Source: Neptuniibacter sp.
Lineage (GTDB): Bacteria > Pseudomonadota > Gammaproteobacteria > Pseudomonadales > Balneatricaceae
NCBI GenBank assembly: GCA_030149405.1
Contig: JASBRM010000189.1
Location: 1 to 9,723 of the forward strand
Length of the DNA stretch: 9,723 nt
Direction of reading: 5' to 3'
In this document: one piece after another, positions 1 through 7,109 of the stretch
How positions within the stretch are numbered: the stretch's first letter is position 1
How the letters are laid out: the number at the start of each line of letters is the position of its first letter
Program-made: the position numbers and the translations under genes
Notes under the pieces: model-generated
Database searches by the model: none
What the model saw: the letters and a program-made list of their open reading frames with translations, nothing else
Told to the model about the DNA's origin: nothing

Positions 1-52
1 CTCCGCAAGGGGTTTAATCAAAAACAAAGGCTTAGATCACAGTTAACTTAAT

Positions 53-75
53 GGCCGACCATGCGGTCTTTTTTT
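53..75 (+). terminator. Probable intrinsic terminator of a gene upstream of the window
   Basis: A short hairpin, GGCCG (53-57) against CGGTC (64-68) with one G-T pair and a 6-nt loop, is followed directly by seven T. An alternative pairing is GACC (57-60) with GGTC (65-68). Either stem is short, but the T-run is what an intrinsic terminator on the plus strand needs. It would end a transcript entering from the left edge and insulate the diguanylate cyclase gene at 152. Confidence 0.5.
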
Positions 76-151
76 CTGCTTGCTAGTTTTTGTACAAGAA
101 GTAAACTCTGCCTCGCTGCCATAAACATGTAATTAAAATAACTATTAAACA

Positions 152-1405
152 ATGCGTCCTGTAACTAGTCTTAAAAACGCTCTTTTTAACTCTCTTTATC
201 GATCTTCTCTAATCAGTACTGCCTTTGCAGCTCTTATCGTTTGCACCCTAATATTTTTATCAGTAGAGAAAGATATGCGTGAAGAAGGTAAATACCTGGG
301 TCAACTGGTGTTTAAGGAAGTCAGACAAGCTATGGACAGCGGTGCCAGTTATGAAGAGGTGAACCAGCTTCTTAAGGATTTGAACAGCACTGCACCTGAT
401 ATTGATTACACTATTCACCGCAGTGATTCCGTACAGGAGCAATTTGGTGAAGGGCGTGGCTTAACTGAACTAATCAACCAAAGAATCGGTGATCAACCCG
501 ATGCTACTCATGTAGAGTCTCTGGATAATATTCACTATTACCAGGCTATCAAATTTGAACAGGTGTGCCTGCAATGCCATAACAATGTTGCTGTTGGAGA
601 GGTTGCCGGGGTTTTAGATATATCCTTCCCTGCAAGCCGAATTCGCATTCCAGTGACCGAAGTTTTAATGGGATTATTCCTGGTATTCTCCATCACTATT
701 ATTTCTTCATATATCGCCCTCTCTACAGACCTTCTTGCTCATATGATCAACCCATTGCAGAAGCTGGAACGCAAACTCAAAGAAACAGAAGGCCATCATG
801 ATCTGACTGAAAGGTTAGATTTGGATTCTGACCTGGAAGAAATACTCAGTATTGAACATTCATTTAATGCCCAACAGGAGCTTCTGCATAAGTCTTTCCA
901 TCAAGTGGAGCAGGTGTCTATTTATGACCAACTTACCAGCAGTTATAACCGTCACCAGTTGGATCGACTATTTACTGAAGAAACGTTGCGCTCAATTCGA
1001 AATAACACTCCGATGACTGTTGCCATGATTGATCTGAATGGTTTCAAACAGATCAACGATAACCATGGCCATCAAGCCGGGGATGAGATTCTGATTCACT
1101 TTACTAAAGTTCTGCAAAAGAACCTTAGGGGTACCGATAAAGTGATTCGCTATGGCGGTGATGAGTTTATTGTTCTGCTACCAGATTGCCCATGCGACCA
1201 GGCAGAGGGGTTATTCAGGCGTATTGAAGAAATTACCAGCTCTGAGCCTTATCACTACAAAGGTCACGTACTGTTTACCCAGTTCAGTACAGGTATTGCA
1301 GAGTTCCCAAGTGAAGCCAACCCGGATAACGCTTTTGACTTAATCTCAACCGCTGATGAACGCATGTATGCCGAGAAGGTACGCAAGAAAAGCGCCCGTA
1401 CCTAG
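152..1405 (+). CDS. Membrane diguanylate cyclase with periplasmic CXXCH (c-type haem) sensor domain
   Basis: This protein of 417 residues is predicted to make cyclic di-GMP from two GTP at the inner membrane. A first membrane helix (about 18-38) and a second (about 168-190) enclose a periplasmic domain of about 130 residues. That domain holds CLQCH at 139-143, the c-type haem attachment motif, and resembles the Tll0287/DUF3365-like sensor group. A HAMP-like linker (about 191-245) follows, then a full GGDEF domain: an LTSSYNR variant of the usual LTGLxNR (261-267), metal-site region MIDLNGF (292-298), active site RYGGDEF (333-339) and inhibitory I-site RGTD (326-329). Catalysis and product inhibition should therefore both be intact. 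The start is fixed because an in-frame TAA lies at 146-148 and the next Met comes after the first helix. No clear Shine-Dalgarno sequence precedes it. It is monocistronic and converges on ftsZ. Haem binding is inferred from the motif. Confidence 0.93.
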   Translation: MRPVTSLKNALFNSLYRSSLISTAFAALIVCTLIFLSVEKDMREEGKYLGQLVFKEVRQAMDSGASYEEVNQLLKDLNSTAPDIDYTIHRSDSVQEQFGEGRGLTELINQRIGDQPDATHVESLDNIHYYQAIKFEQVCLQCHNNVAVGEVAGVLDISFPASRIRIPVTEVLMGLFLVFSITIISSYIALSTDLLAHMINPLQKLERKLKETEGHHDLTERLDLDSDLEEILSIEHSFNAQQELLHKSFHQVEQVSIYDQLTSSYNRHQLDRLFTEETLRSIRNNTPMTVAMIDLNGFKQINDNHGHQAGDEILIHFTKVLQKNLRGTDKVIRYGGDEFIVLLPDCPCDQAEGLFRRIEEITSSEPYHYKGHVLFTQFSTGIAEFPSEANPDNAFDLISTADERMYAEKVRKKSART

Positions 1406-1426
1406 TCTGCACCTGGCATAAGAAAG

Positions 1427-1454
1427 AAAAAAAGCCCGGTGACAACACCGGGCT
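1427..1454 (-). terminator. Intrinsic terminator of ftsZ
   Basis: A perfect 9-bp stem, AGCCCGGTG (1433-1441) with CACCGGGCT (1446-1454), has a 4-nt loop. Read on the minus strand it is followed by a T-run (the A-run at 1427-1432, then more A-rich sequence). It begins 28 nt after the ftsZ stop codon. On the plus strand no T-run follows, so it would stop diguanylate cyclase transcripts less efficiently, though it sits in the right place to separate the two convergent genes. Confidence 0.9.
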
Positions 1455-1482
1455 AAAACTATACCTGGAAGGTATTAAGTTA

Positions 1483-2712
1483 TTAGTCAGCCTGACGACG
1501 CAGGAAGGCTGGAATATCCAGGAACTCCATATCGTCAGTGCCAGTTTTCTGCAGAGTTTGTGGCTGCTCTTGCTCCACTTCTCTATGAATTTCTGTTGGT
1601 GGGGTTCTCGGCTTTCTTTCAGAATCCGCACGCGCGTTTCGCATCACCGCAGGCAGTTCCAACTGATCAAAGTCAGAAGCAACTGTTGAAGGTGTTGCAA
1701 CTGCTGCTGTACGACCGCCAGTACCCGTGTTGACTACATCTACATGCTGCTCTTCAGCACGACCCAGGCCTGTTGCGACAACCGTAACAGTCAGATCATC
1801 TGTCAGTTCAGGATCGATTACTGTACCAACAACGATAGTGGCGTTCTCCGAAGCGTACTGTTCAACAATGTTGCCCACTTCAGAGAACTCGCCCAGACTG
1901 AGATCAAGACCAGCGGTGATATTCACAAGAATGCCACTCGCCCCCTTCAGGTCTACGTCTTCAAGCAATGGGCTATTAATCGCGGCTTCCGTTGCTTCAG
2001 TAGCACGGTCTTCGCCACGGCCACTACCACTACCCATCATCGCCATGCCCATTTCGGCCATAACGGTTCTAACGTCCGCGAAGTCAACGTTGATCATTCC
2101 CGGACGGATAATCAGATCTGCAATGCCCTGAACGGCACCTTTCAATACGTCATTTGCAGTATTGAAGGCATTGATCAGGCTGGTGTTTTTACCCAGCACT
2201 GGCAGCAGTTTTTCATTTGGAATAATAATCAGAGAATCGACATTCTCTTTCAGCTCTTTGATGCCTTCGTCTGCAATTTTCAGACGCTTACGGCCTTCAA
2301 AGGTGAATGGCTTGGTAACAACAGCGACTGTCAGGATGCCCAGATCTTTTGCAACTTCAGCAACAATTGGTGCAGCACCGGTACCGGTACCACCGCCCAT
2401 GCCTGCTGTAATAAAGACCATGTCAGCACCTTCCAGCATTTCCGCAATGCGCTCACGATCTTCCAATGCAGCCTGGCGACCTACTTCTGGGTTCGCACCA
2501 GCGCCCAGACCTTTGGTAAGCTCACCACCAATCTGGATAACCGTTTTTGAAGCCATGTGATCCAGCGCCTGTGCATCTGTATTCGCACAGATAAATTCAA
2601 CACCATCAACTTCACTGTTCACCATGTGCTGAACGGCATTACCACCGCCACCGCCTACACCTACAACTTTAATTACGGCGCTTTGAGGGATGCTATCTGC
2701 TAACTCAAACAT
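1483..2712 (-). CDS. ftsZ: Cell division protein FtsZ (tubulin-like GTPase)
   Basis: FtsZ polymerises into the cytokinetic Z-ring at midcell and recruits the divisome. The 409-residue length is normal for the family. The sequence shows the N-terminal glycine-rich loop VGVGGGGGNA (17-26), the tubulin signature GGGTGTG (106-112), and the T7 synergy loop NVDFAD (208-213) carrying the catalytic aspartates. A variable hydrophilic linker (about 317-392) leads to the conserved C-terminal peptide LDIPAFLRRQ (398-407), which binds FtsA and ZipA. A strong Shine-Dalgarno GGAAGGAG (2719-2726 on the minus strand) lies 6 nt before the ATG. The gene follows ftsA by 85 nt, the usual order, but the expected downstream lpxC is absent: an intrinsic terminator and a convergent diguanylate cyclase gene follow instead. 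Confidence 0.99.
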   Translation of the reverse strand: MFELADSIPQSAVIKVVGVGGGGGNAVQHMVNSEVDGVEFICANTDAQALDHMASKTVIQIGGELTKGLGAGANPEVGRQAALEDRERIAEMLEGADMVFITAGMGGGTGTGAAPIVAEVAKDLGILTVAVVTKPFTFEGRKRLKIADEGIKELKENVDSLIIIPNEKLLPVLGKNTSLINAFNTANDVLKGAVQGIADLIIRPGMINVDFADVRTVMAEMGMAMMGSGSGRGEDRATEATEAAINSPLLEDVDLKGASGILVNITAGLDLSLGEFSEVGNIVEQYASENATIVVGTVIDPELTDDLTVTVVATGLGRAEEQHVDVVNTGTGGRTAAVATPSTVASDFDQLELPAVMRNARADSERKPRTPPTEIHREVEQEQPQTLQKTGTDDMEFLDIPAFLRRQAD

Positions 2713-2797
2713 ACCGATCTCCTTCCAGTTATTTCGTTTGCGCTTTATTTATTATTTAGTAGCGCTTTAAATTCTATGAATCTGTTAGTTACTGATC

Positions 2798-4057
2798 TCA
2801 GAAGTTACCCTGAAACCAGGTTTTCATTCGGTTAAAAACACTAATGCGATCTGTAAAACGCTCAATCATTTCCGGCTGAGCAATTTCATGAGCCGCTACA
2901 GCTGGCTCTGTATCAAGATCATCATATGCGTATTGCAGTAACCCGATAGATGTTGCAAAAACCGGATTACTTAAAATATCTTCCATTCCACGAACACCAT
3001 GAGGTGATGCCAGGCGAACCGGCATGTGGAAAATTTCTTCAGCCAGCTCGACTGCCCCTTCCATCTTGGAAGTACCGCCAGTCAAAACAATGCCCGCTGC
3101 AACCAAGTCTTCAAATCCGCTGCGACGAAGCTCAGCCTGAATCAGGTTAAAGAGTTCTTCATAACGAGGCTCAACCACTTCTGCCAAAGCCTGACGAGAA
3201 AGGTCTCGGGCTGGGCGGTCACCCACTCCCGGTACTTTCACAGTTTCATCCGGGCCCGCAAGCTGTGCTAATGCACAGGCATATTTGATTTTGATATCTT
3301 CGGCATGCTGCATAGGTGTTCGCAGTGCCATTGCGATATCACTGGTGACCTGATCACCTGCAATAGGGATCACCGCTGTGTGTCGAATAGATCCTCCAGT
3401 AAAGATAGATATGTCGGAAGTACCACCCCCAACATCTACCATGCATACACCCAGTTCCTTTTCATCTTCCGTGAGTACAGAGTAACTAGATGCCAATTGT
3501 TCCAGCACGAGGTGATCAACCTCAAGTCCACAACGGCGAACACACTTTTCAATATTCTGAGCGGCATTAACGGAACCGGATACCAGATGCACTTTCGCCT
3601 CAAGGCGAACGCCCGACATGCCCAGAGGTTCGCGGATACCTTCAGAATGATCGATTTCATATTCCTGCGGCAGAATATGCAGAATTTTTTGATCCGCAGG
3701 GATAGCAACAGCACGGGCAGCATCAATAACGCGTTCAAGATCATAATCACTAACTTCGCGATCTCGAACAGCAACAATGCCATGGGAATTCAGACTGTTG
3801 ATATGACTACCGGCAATACCTACGGTTACAGAATGGATTTTGCAGCCTGCCATCAGTTCAGCTTCTTCAACTGCACGCTGAATTGAACTCACTGTGGATT
3901 CGATATTTACAACCACACCTTTCTTAAGGCCTTTGGATGGATGTGAACCGATTCCGACAATATCAATATGTCCGTCGACACTTACTTCACCTACCAGGCA
4001 AACAACCTTTGAGGTTCCAATATCCAATGCGACGACCATATTTGAATTAGCTGTCAT
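2798..4057 (-). CDS. ftsA: Cell division protein FtsA (actin-like Z-ring membrane anchor)
   Basis: FtsA is an actin-fold ATPase that tethers FtsZ filaments to the inner membrane and recruits later divisome proteins. The 419-residue protein shows the phosphate-1 motif DIGTSK (12-17), the FtsA-specific 1C/SHS2 insertion (about 85-165), phosphate-2 motif VDVGGGTSD (207-215) and adenosine motif GIVLTGGTS (322-330). It ends in an amphipathic helix, about FNRMKTWFQGNF (408-419), that serves as the membrane-targeting sequence. A GAAGGGA-type ribosome site sits only about 3 nt before the ATG, rather close. It almost certainly shares a transcript with ftsZ. What is odd is the upstream side: instead of ftsQ there is an AT-rich gap of 543 bases, so the pair must have its own promoter. 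Confidence 0.99.
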   Translation of the reverse strand: MTANSNMVVALDIGTSKVVCLVGEVSVDGHIDIVGIGSHPSKGLKKGVVVNIESTVSSIQRAVEEAELMAGCKIHSVTVGIAGSHINSLNSHGIVAVRDREVSDYDLERVIDAARAVAIPADQKILHILPQEYEIDHSEGIREPLGMSGVRLEAKVHLVSGSVNAAQNIEKCVRRCGLEVDHLVLEQLASSYSVLTEDEKELGVCMVDVGGGTSDISIFTGGSIRHTAVIPIAGDQVTSDIAMALRTPMQHAEDIKIKYACALAQLAGPDETVKVPGVGDRPARDLSRQALAEVVEPRYEELFNLIQAELRRSGFEDLVAAGIVLTGGTSKMEGAVELAEEIFHMPVRLASPHGVRGMEDILSNPVFATSIGLLQYAYDDLDTEPAVAAHEIAQPEMIERFTDRISVFNRMKTWFQGNF

Positions 4058-4093
4058 GTTCCCTTCGTACTTTTACCGGTTTTGGTAATAATA

Positions 4094-4121
4094 ATTTTAC
4101 TAGATGCCTTAAATAAGCCAA
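4094..4121 (-). promoter_or_regulatory. Possible sigma-70 promoter for ftsAZ
   Basis: On the minus strand, TTGGCT (4121-4116, four of six matches to the -35 consensus) is followed after 16 nt by TAAAAT (4099-4094, five of six matches to the -10). Transcription would begin near 4087, about 30 nt before the ftsA start codon. In such AT-rich DNA chance matches are common, so this is a candidate only. Its position next to the start codon is what favours it. Confidence 0.4.
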
Positions 4122-4337
4122 CTATTTTTCGATGAATTTTTTTAAATACTTAAAAGTTTTTTAGTACATAAAAATCCAGCGCAGAATGACCACTTAACTA
4201 TGTTATCGGCAGAACCAACGATTATTTAGTAAAAAAATTCAATAAATTTCAATGAGCTACCCTTGCTCAAATTACCACCAAAAAAGCTTCAGGATATTTA
4301 ATTTCACTATTTCAATAGGTTAAAAAGACACCAAAAA

Positions 4338-4450
4338 TCAAAACTTAATTTTGACAAATCCATTATAAATCAAATTTAAATTTTGATTTATAATAAAAAT
4401 ATCAAAACTTGATTTTGAATAATTAAATAAATATCAATATTTAATTTTGA
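4338..4450. repeat. Array of four 17-bp palindromes at an exact 32-bp pitch
   Basis: Four related 17-bp imperfect palindromes lie at 4338-4354, 4370-4386, 4402-4418 and 4434-4450. Their sequences are TCAAAACTTAATTTTGA, TCAAATTTAAATTTTGA, TCAAAACTTGATTTTGA and TCAATATTTAATTTTGA. Each start is exactly 32 bp after the last, leaving 15-bp spacers that do not resemble each other beyond being AT-rich. TCAA at the left and ATTTTGA at the right are invariant. By hand count the array has 14 G or C in 113 bases. Thirty-two bp is close to three helical turns, so bound dimers would line up on one face of the DNA. It looks like a cooperative operator or nucleoprotein assembly site. It is not a CRISPR array, since repeat and spacer are both too short. 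The binding protein and the target gene are unknown; ftsA starts about 280 bp away. Confidence 0.85.
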
Positions 4451-4600
4451 TTTTTCAAGAAATTTCATTTCTTAATTTTAATAAAAACACAACGTAAAGA
4501 ACTGTCTCAGAGTGACTAAAGAAAGACAGGAGGAAGGCTGAAGAAAAACGCAGAAAACTGTATGAAATTTGTTCAGCTTGAAAAATAAGTCTGTAGAAAT

Positions 4601-5239
4601 CTAGCGGGAATGGTAACTGTAACCACAATCAACAGACTGCCAGTTCTGCAGCTGTGGATGCGACGCAATATACTTCCTGATAGTTGTTTGCCCATCAGCG
4701 ATGTAACTGGAGTCCAGAAAGTTGTTGAGCACCTCTCTGCCCTGCCCCTGGGCAGCCTGCAAACAGAAAGCCAGGTAACGCGGGAACGGTAGAATATCCG
4801 ATCTCCATATCTTCCCCGGGTAGTGCTGCCCAACCCGCTCATGATATTCCTGAGCAGACTGACATTTTCGATGACGATAATAATCATCCGTTGAAGTAGT
4901 GCAGACGCGACCTGAGCTTATCAGGCCGGTACTCTCAATGGTTTCGACATCCACCCATTCAAAACGATGTTCTCTTTCGTAGAGCATCCTGAAATCGGCT
5001 TCAGTGCATTCAAATTGCGAGCAGATAATCTCGGAATGTGGGTCAGGCAAGGTCGAGCAGGACGCTAATTCCAGCGATGCTGGGTCTGCTCCATGGCGGC
5101 TAAGAAAGATAATACCAACTTTATTGAAGATTCGGCGATAGCCGGGAACTCTGACGATGCGGAAGTTCTGAAGTGCAGGAACGGTCTCCCGGGCAGATTG
5201 TTCCGAGAGCAGAGATCCATAACCGACCACAGAGATCAT
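4601..5239 (-). CDS. Gamma-glutamylcyclotransferase-fold protein
   Basis: This 212-residue cytoplasmic protein has the GGCT-like fold signature at its N-terminus, GYGSLL (6-11), the loop that binds the gamma-glutamyl group. LYEREHRFEWV (86-96) follows, with E88 and E90 candidates for the catalytic acid, and a C-terminal region with LDSSYIADGQTTIRKY (175-190). Family members release 5-oxoproline from gamma-glutamyl peptides or amines, but many bacterial homologues have no assigned substrate, so I give no exact reaction. The start is well placed: the motif sits right at the N-terminus, and the ATG shares one base with the rmuC stop (TAATG), suggesting translational coupling. It is the last gene of a three-gene operon and I see no clear terminator after it. 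Confidence 0.8.
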   Translation of the reverse strand: MISVVGYGSLLSEQSARETVPALQNFRIVRVPGYRRIFNKVGIIFLSRHGADPASLELASCSTLPDPHSEIICSQFECTEADFRMLYEREHRFEWVDVETIESTGLISSGRVCTTSTDDYYRHRKCQSAQEYHERVGQHYPGKIWRSDILPFPRYLAFCLQAAQGQGREVLNNFLDSSYIADGQTTIRKYIASHPQLQNWQSVDCGYSYHSR

Positions 5240-6714
5240 TACTGATCCGTCTCTGCCGCTTTTTCCAATAGATCCTGAGAGATCTTCTTCTTGCCGTCTG
5301 CACCCAGTTTCTGCAGCATCGAGACCTGATTAACCAGATTACCACGACCACTCACCAGGCGTTTGTGAGCCGTTTCAAAGGACTGTTGGGTTTTATTTAG
5401 GTTACGGCCGATATCTTCTACTGACTCAACAAAGCCAACAAATTTATCGTGCAACTCGCCACCACGCTTAGCGATCTCTTTCGCATTCTGGTTCTGGTGT
5501 TCATAACGCCAGATATTATGGATGGTTCTCAAAGTCACCATCAGCGTCGCCGGGCTGACCAACATAATGTTGCGATCAAATGCCTCTTTAAACAGAGATG
5601 GCTCCCGTTCAAGTGCTAACAGGAATGCCCCTTCGATTGGGATAAACAGAAGAACAAAGTCGAGTGTTCGAATGCTATCAAGCGACTCGTAAGCTTTGTC
5701 ACTAAGGCCTTTAATGTGACCACGCACAGACAAGATATGCTCACGTAGGTAACGATCTTTTTCAGCCGGATCATCCACTGAGCAATACTGCTCATAAGCG
5801 GTCAGCGATACTTTGGAATCAACAATGATGTCTTTGCCATCAGGAAGGCGGATGATGGCATCGGGCTGGTAACGTTTACCTTCCTGAGAAACGGATACCT
5901 GAAGCTCAAACTCATGGCCTTTACGCAATCCGGATTCTTCAAGCGCACGCTCAAGCACCACTTCACCCCAGTTACCCTGGGTTTTGCTTTCACCTTTCAG
6001 GGCATTGGTCAGGTTGATTGCGTCTTCGCTCATCTGTTGATTAAGCTGTTTCAGATGCCCAATCTGCTCATGCAGAGCACGACGGTCTTTTGCTTCTTTA
6101 TCGTATACATCCTCAACCCGGCGTTTAAATTCGCCCAGTTGGTCGCGTAAGGGATTAAGAAGATGACCCAGGTTTTCTTTATTGTTCTCACTGAAGCGTT
6201 TTGATTTCTCATCGAAGATTCGATTCGCCAGATTCTGGAATTCCTGCTTCAGCTGTTCCCGTGCCTGTTCCAGCGTTTTTAGTTTTTCGTTGTGTGAATT
6301 ACGCTCTGTTTCTAACCGCGCTTCCAGTTCGGCAACCACTTCATTGCGGTCAGCTAGCTGAAACGCAGTTTGCTCCAGCTTTTTATCAACAGTGGATTTA
6401 TCATTCACGGCCTGCGCCAGCAGAGGTTCAAGGTTATTCAAACGTTCATCTAAGCGGGTTTTCTGCAAATCGAGATGATGTTGTTCCTGCTGCAAGCCAG
6501 TTAGCTGCTGTTGCAGTTTTTGATTCTGTTCAGTTAACTGCGTTTGCTCTGAAGTTTTCAACTCCAGCTGGCTTTGTAATAAGGCCTCCTGTTCCTGACC
6601 TTTTTGCATCTGGTTCCGCCCCCACAAGAAAGCAAAGAACGCACAAACTGCAAAACCGGCAGCAATGCCAATCAACAGGCTTTGATGGTCAAGGTTATTC
6701 AGGAGATCGCCCAT
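5239..6714 (-). CDS. rmuC: RmuC family DNA recombination protein
   Basis: The 491-residue protein has the usual RmuC layout. An N-terminal membrane helix (about 12-31) is followed by a long Gln/Glu/Leu-rich coiled coil (about 35-230). The conserved core begins at GNWGEVVLE (247-255), and YQPDAIIRLPDGKDIIVDSK (282-301) looks like the PD-(D/E)XK nuclease motif of the family, with D285, D299 and K301. E. coli rmuC mutants show more recombination at inverted repeats. The biochemical activity here is inferred from the motif. The ATG lies 5 nt after the stop of the upstream membrane-protein gene, and the stop overlaps the ATG of the next gene by one base, so the three genes form one transcript. The ribosome site is weak, which fits coupling to the upstream gene. 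Confidence 0.95.
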   Translation of the reverse strand: MGDLLNNLDHQSLLIGIAAGFAVCAFFAFLWGRNQMQKGQEQEALLQSQLELKTSEQTQLTEQNQKLQQQLTGLQQEQHHLDLQKTRLDERLNNLEPLLAQAVNDKSTVDKKLEQTAFQLADRNEVVAELEARLETERNSHNEKLKTLEQAREQLKQEFQNLANRIFDEKSKRFSENNKENLGHLLNPLRDQLGEFKRRVEDVYDKEAKDRRALHEQIGHLKQLNQQMSEDAINLTNALKGESKTQGNWGEVVLERALEESGLRKGHEFELQVSVSQEGKRYQPDAIIRLPDGKDIIVDSKVSLTAYEQYCSVDDPAEKDRYLREHILSVRGHIKGLSDKAYESLDSIRTLDFVLLFIPIEGAFLLALEREPSLFKEAFDRNIMLVSPATLMVTLRTIHNIWRYEHQNQNAKEIAKRGGELHDKFVGFVESVEDIGRNLNKTQQSFETAHKRLVSGRGNLVNQVSMLQKLGADGKKKISQDLLEKAAETDQ

Positions 6715-6719
6715 GGAAT

Positions 6720-7079
6720 TTACCAGTAAAGATAGAGTACAGGCAGGGAAGCTACCGACAACAACGTCATAATTACCAGCCCTTTTATATCACCCAATAC
6801 CTGCTGTACAACAACGTAATGGATAACCGGGAAGGTAACAAACATACACAAAAGAGGTATCCACCAATCCAGATGACTGAAACCGTATGCAGCCGCAAAG
6901 ATAAATGTAATGGCTGCCAGGTTACCCGCCAGTACAATCTTAGTCATGCCTTCGCGTGTTGATGCAAAAGCAGGTTTGTCTTCATCAGCCAGTTTATTGA
7001 TTCCACCAGCACATAAAGCGCCAGACATAGAAACCATACCTGTCACGATAAAGATAATAATTGGATCTATAGAAGGCAC
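6720..7079 (-). CDS. Small four-helix membrane protein of unknown function
   Basis: I do not recognise this 119-residue protein. It is strongly hydrophobic, with about four predicted membrane helices (6-26, 46-66, 71-91, 100-117). A charged loop of about 20 residues containing NKLADEDKPAF (28-38) joins the first two. No catalytic motif or signal peptide is visible. The start is a GTG at 7079, supported by GGAGAG (7089-7084 on the minus strand) four bases upstream. The nearby ATG at 7081 is in another frame and stops after a few codons. It leads the operon with rmuC and the GGCT-like gene. A role in the envelope, perhaps connected with membrane-anchored RmuC, is a guess from position only. Confidence 0.8.
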   Translation of the reverse strand: MPSIDPIIIFIVTGMVSMSGALCAGGINKLADEDKPAFASTREGMTKIVLAGNLAAITFIFAAAYGFSHLDWWIPLLCMFVTFPVIHYVVVQQVLGDIKGLVIMTLLSVASLPVLYLYW

Positions 7080-7109
7080 ATCACTCTCCGGTCATCAGTA
7101 ATTTTGTGC

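Larger units (their letters stand above)
4058..4600. other. Long AT-rich non-coding gap upstream of ftsA
   Basis: This stretch separates ftsA from the 3' end of the gamma-glutamylcyclotransferase-like gene, both on the minus strand. I find no coding region with a start, a ribosome site and reasonable length on either strand. It is much more AT-rich than the flanking genes, most of all between about 4300 and 4490. It contains a possible ftsA promoter near its left end and a regularly phased array of palindromes at 4338-4450. No tRNA, known riboswitch or insertion sequence is recognisable. I see no clear intrinsic terminator after the gene ending at 4601. Confidence 0.8.

Noticed and set aside
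1..51. Possible 3' end of a gene entering from the left edge, open from base 1 to a TAA at 49-51, just before the hairpin at 53.
   Set aside because: A second frame is open to a TAA at 44-46, and the piece is too short to choose a frame or recognise a protein.
80..107. TTGCTA-N16-TAAACT as a promoter for the diguanylate cyclase gene.
   Set aside because: Only four of six matches in each box, in AT-rich DNA that also overlaps the end of the upstream terminator. Not strong enough to list.
1744..2550. Plus-strand open frame of 268 codons inside ftsZ.
   Set aside because: It lies antisense to a certain ftsZ and its translation is rich in Cys, His and Asn with no family features. It is a shadow of ftsZ codon usage.
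3305..3886. Plus-strand open frame of 193 codons inside ftsA.
   Set aside because: It is entirely antisense to conserved ftsA motifs, with no ribosome site or recognisable protein.
4338..4450. CRISPR array interpretation of the regularly spaced repeats.
   Set aside because: Repeats of 17 bp and spacers of 15 bp are too short, the repeats vary, the spacers are simple AT sequence, and no cas gene is present.
4502..4529. CTGTCT/AGACAG inverted repeat that might terminate the GGCT-like transcript.
   Set aside because: The 6-bp stem with a 16-nt loop is weak and no clear T-run follows on the minus strand.
4528..4588. AGGAGG at 4528-4533 followed 4 nt later by CTG opening a 16-codon frame that ends in TAA at 4586-4588.
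   Set aside because: CTG starts are very rare, the in-frame ATG at 4562 is too far from the AGGAGG, and the frame is too short to support. It may be a chance purine run.
6201..6962. Plus-strand open frame of 253 codons across the rmuC start and the membrane protein gene.
   Set aside because: It is antisense to two supported genes and encodes a low-complexity, Gln- and Pro-rich product with no domain.
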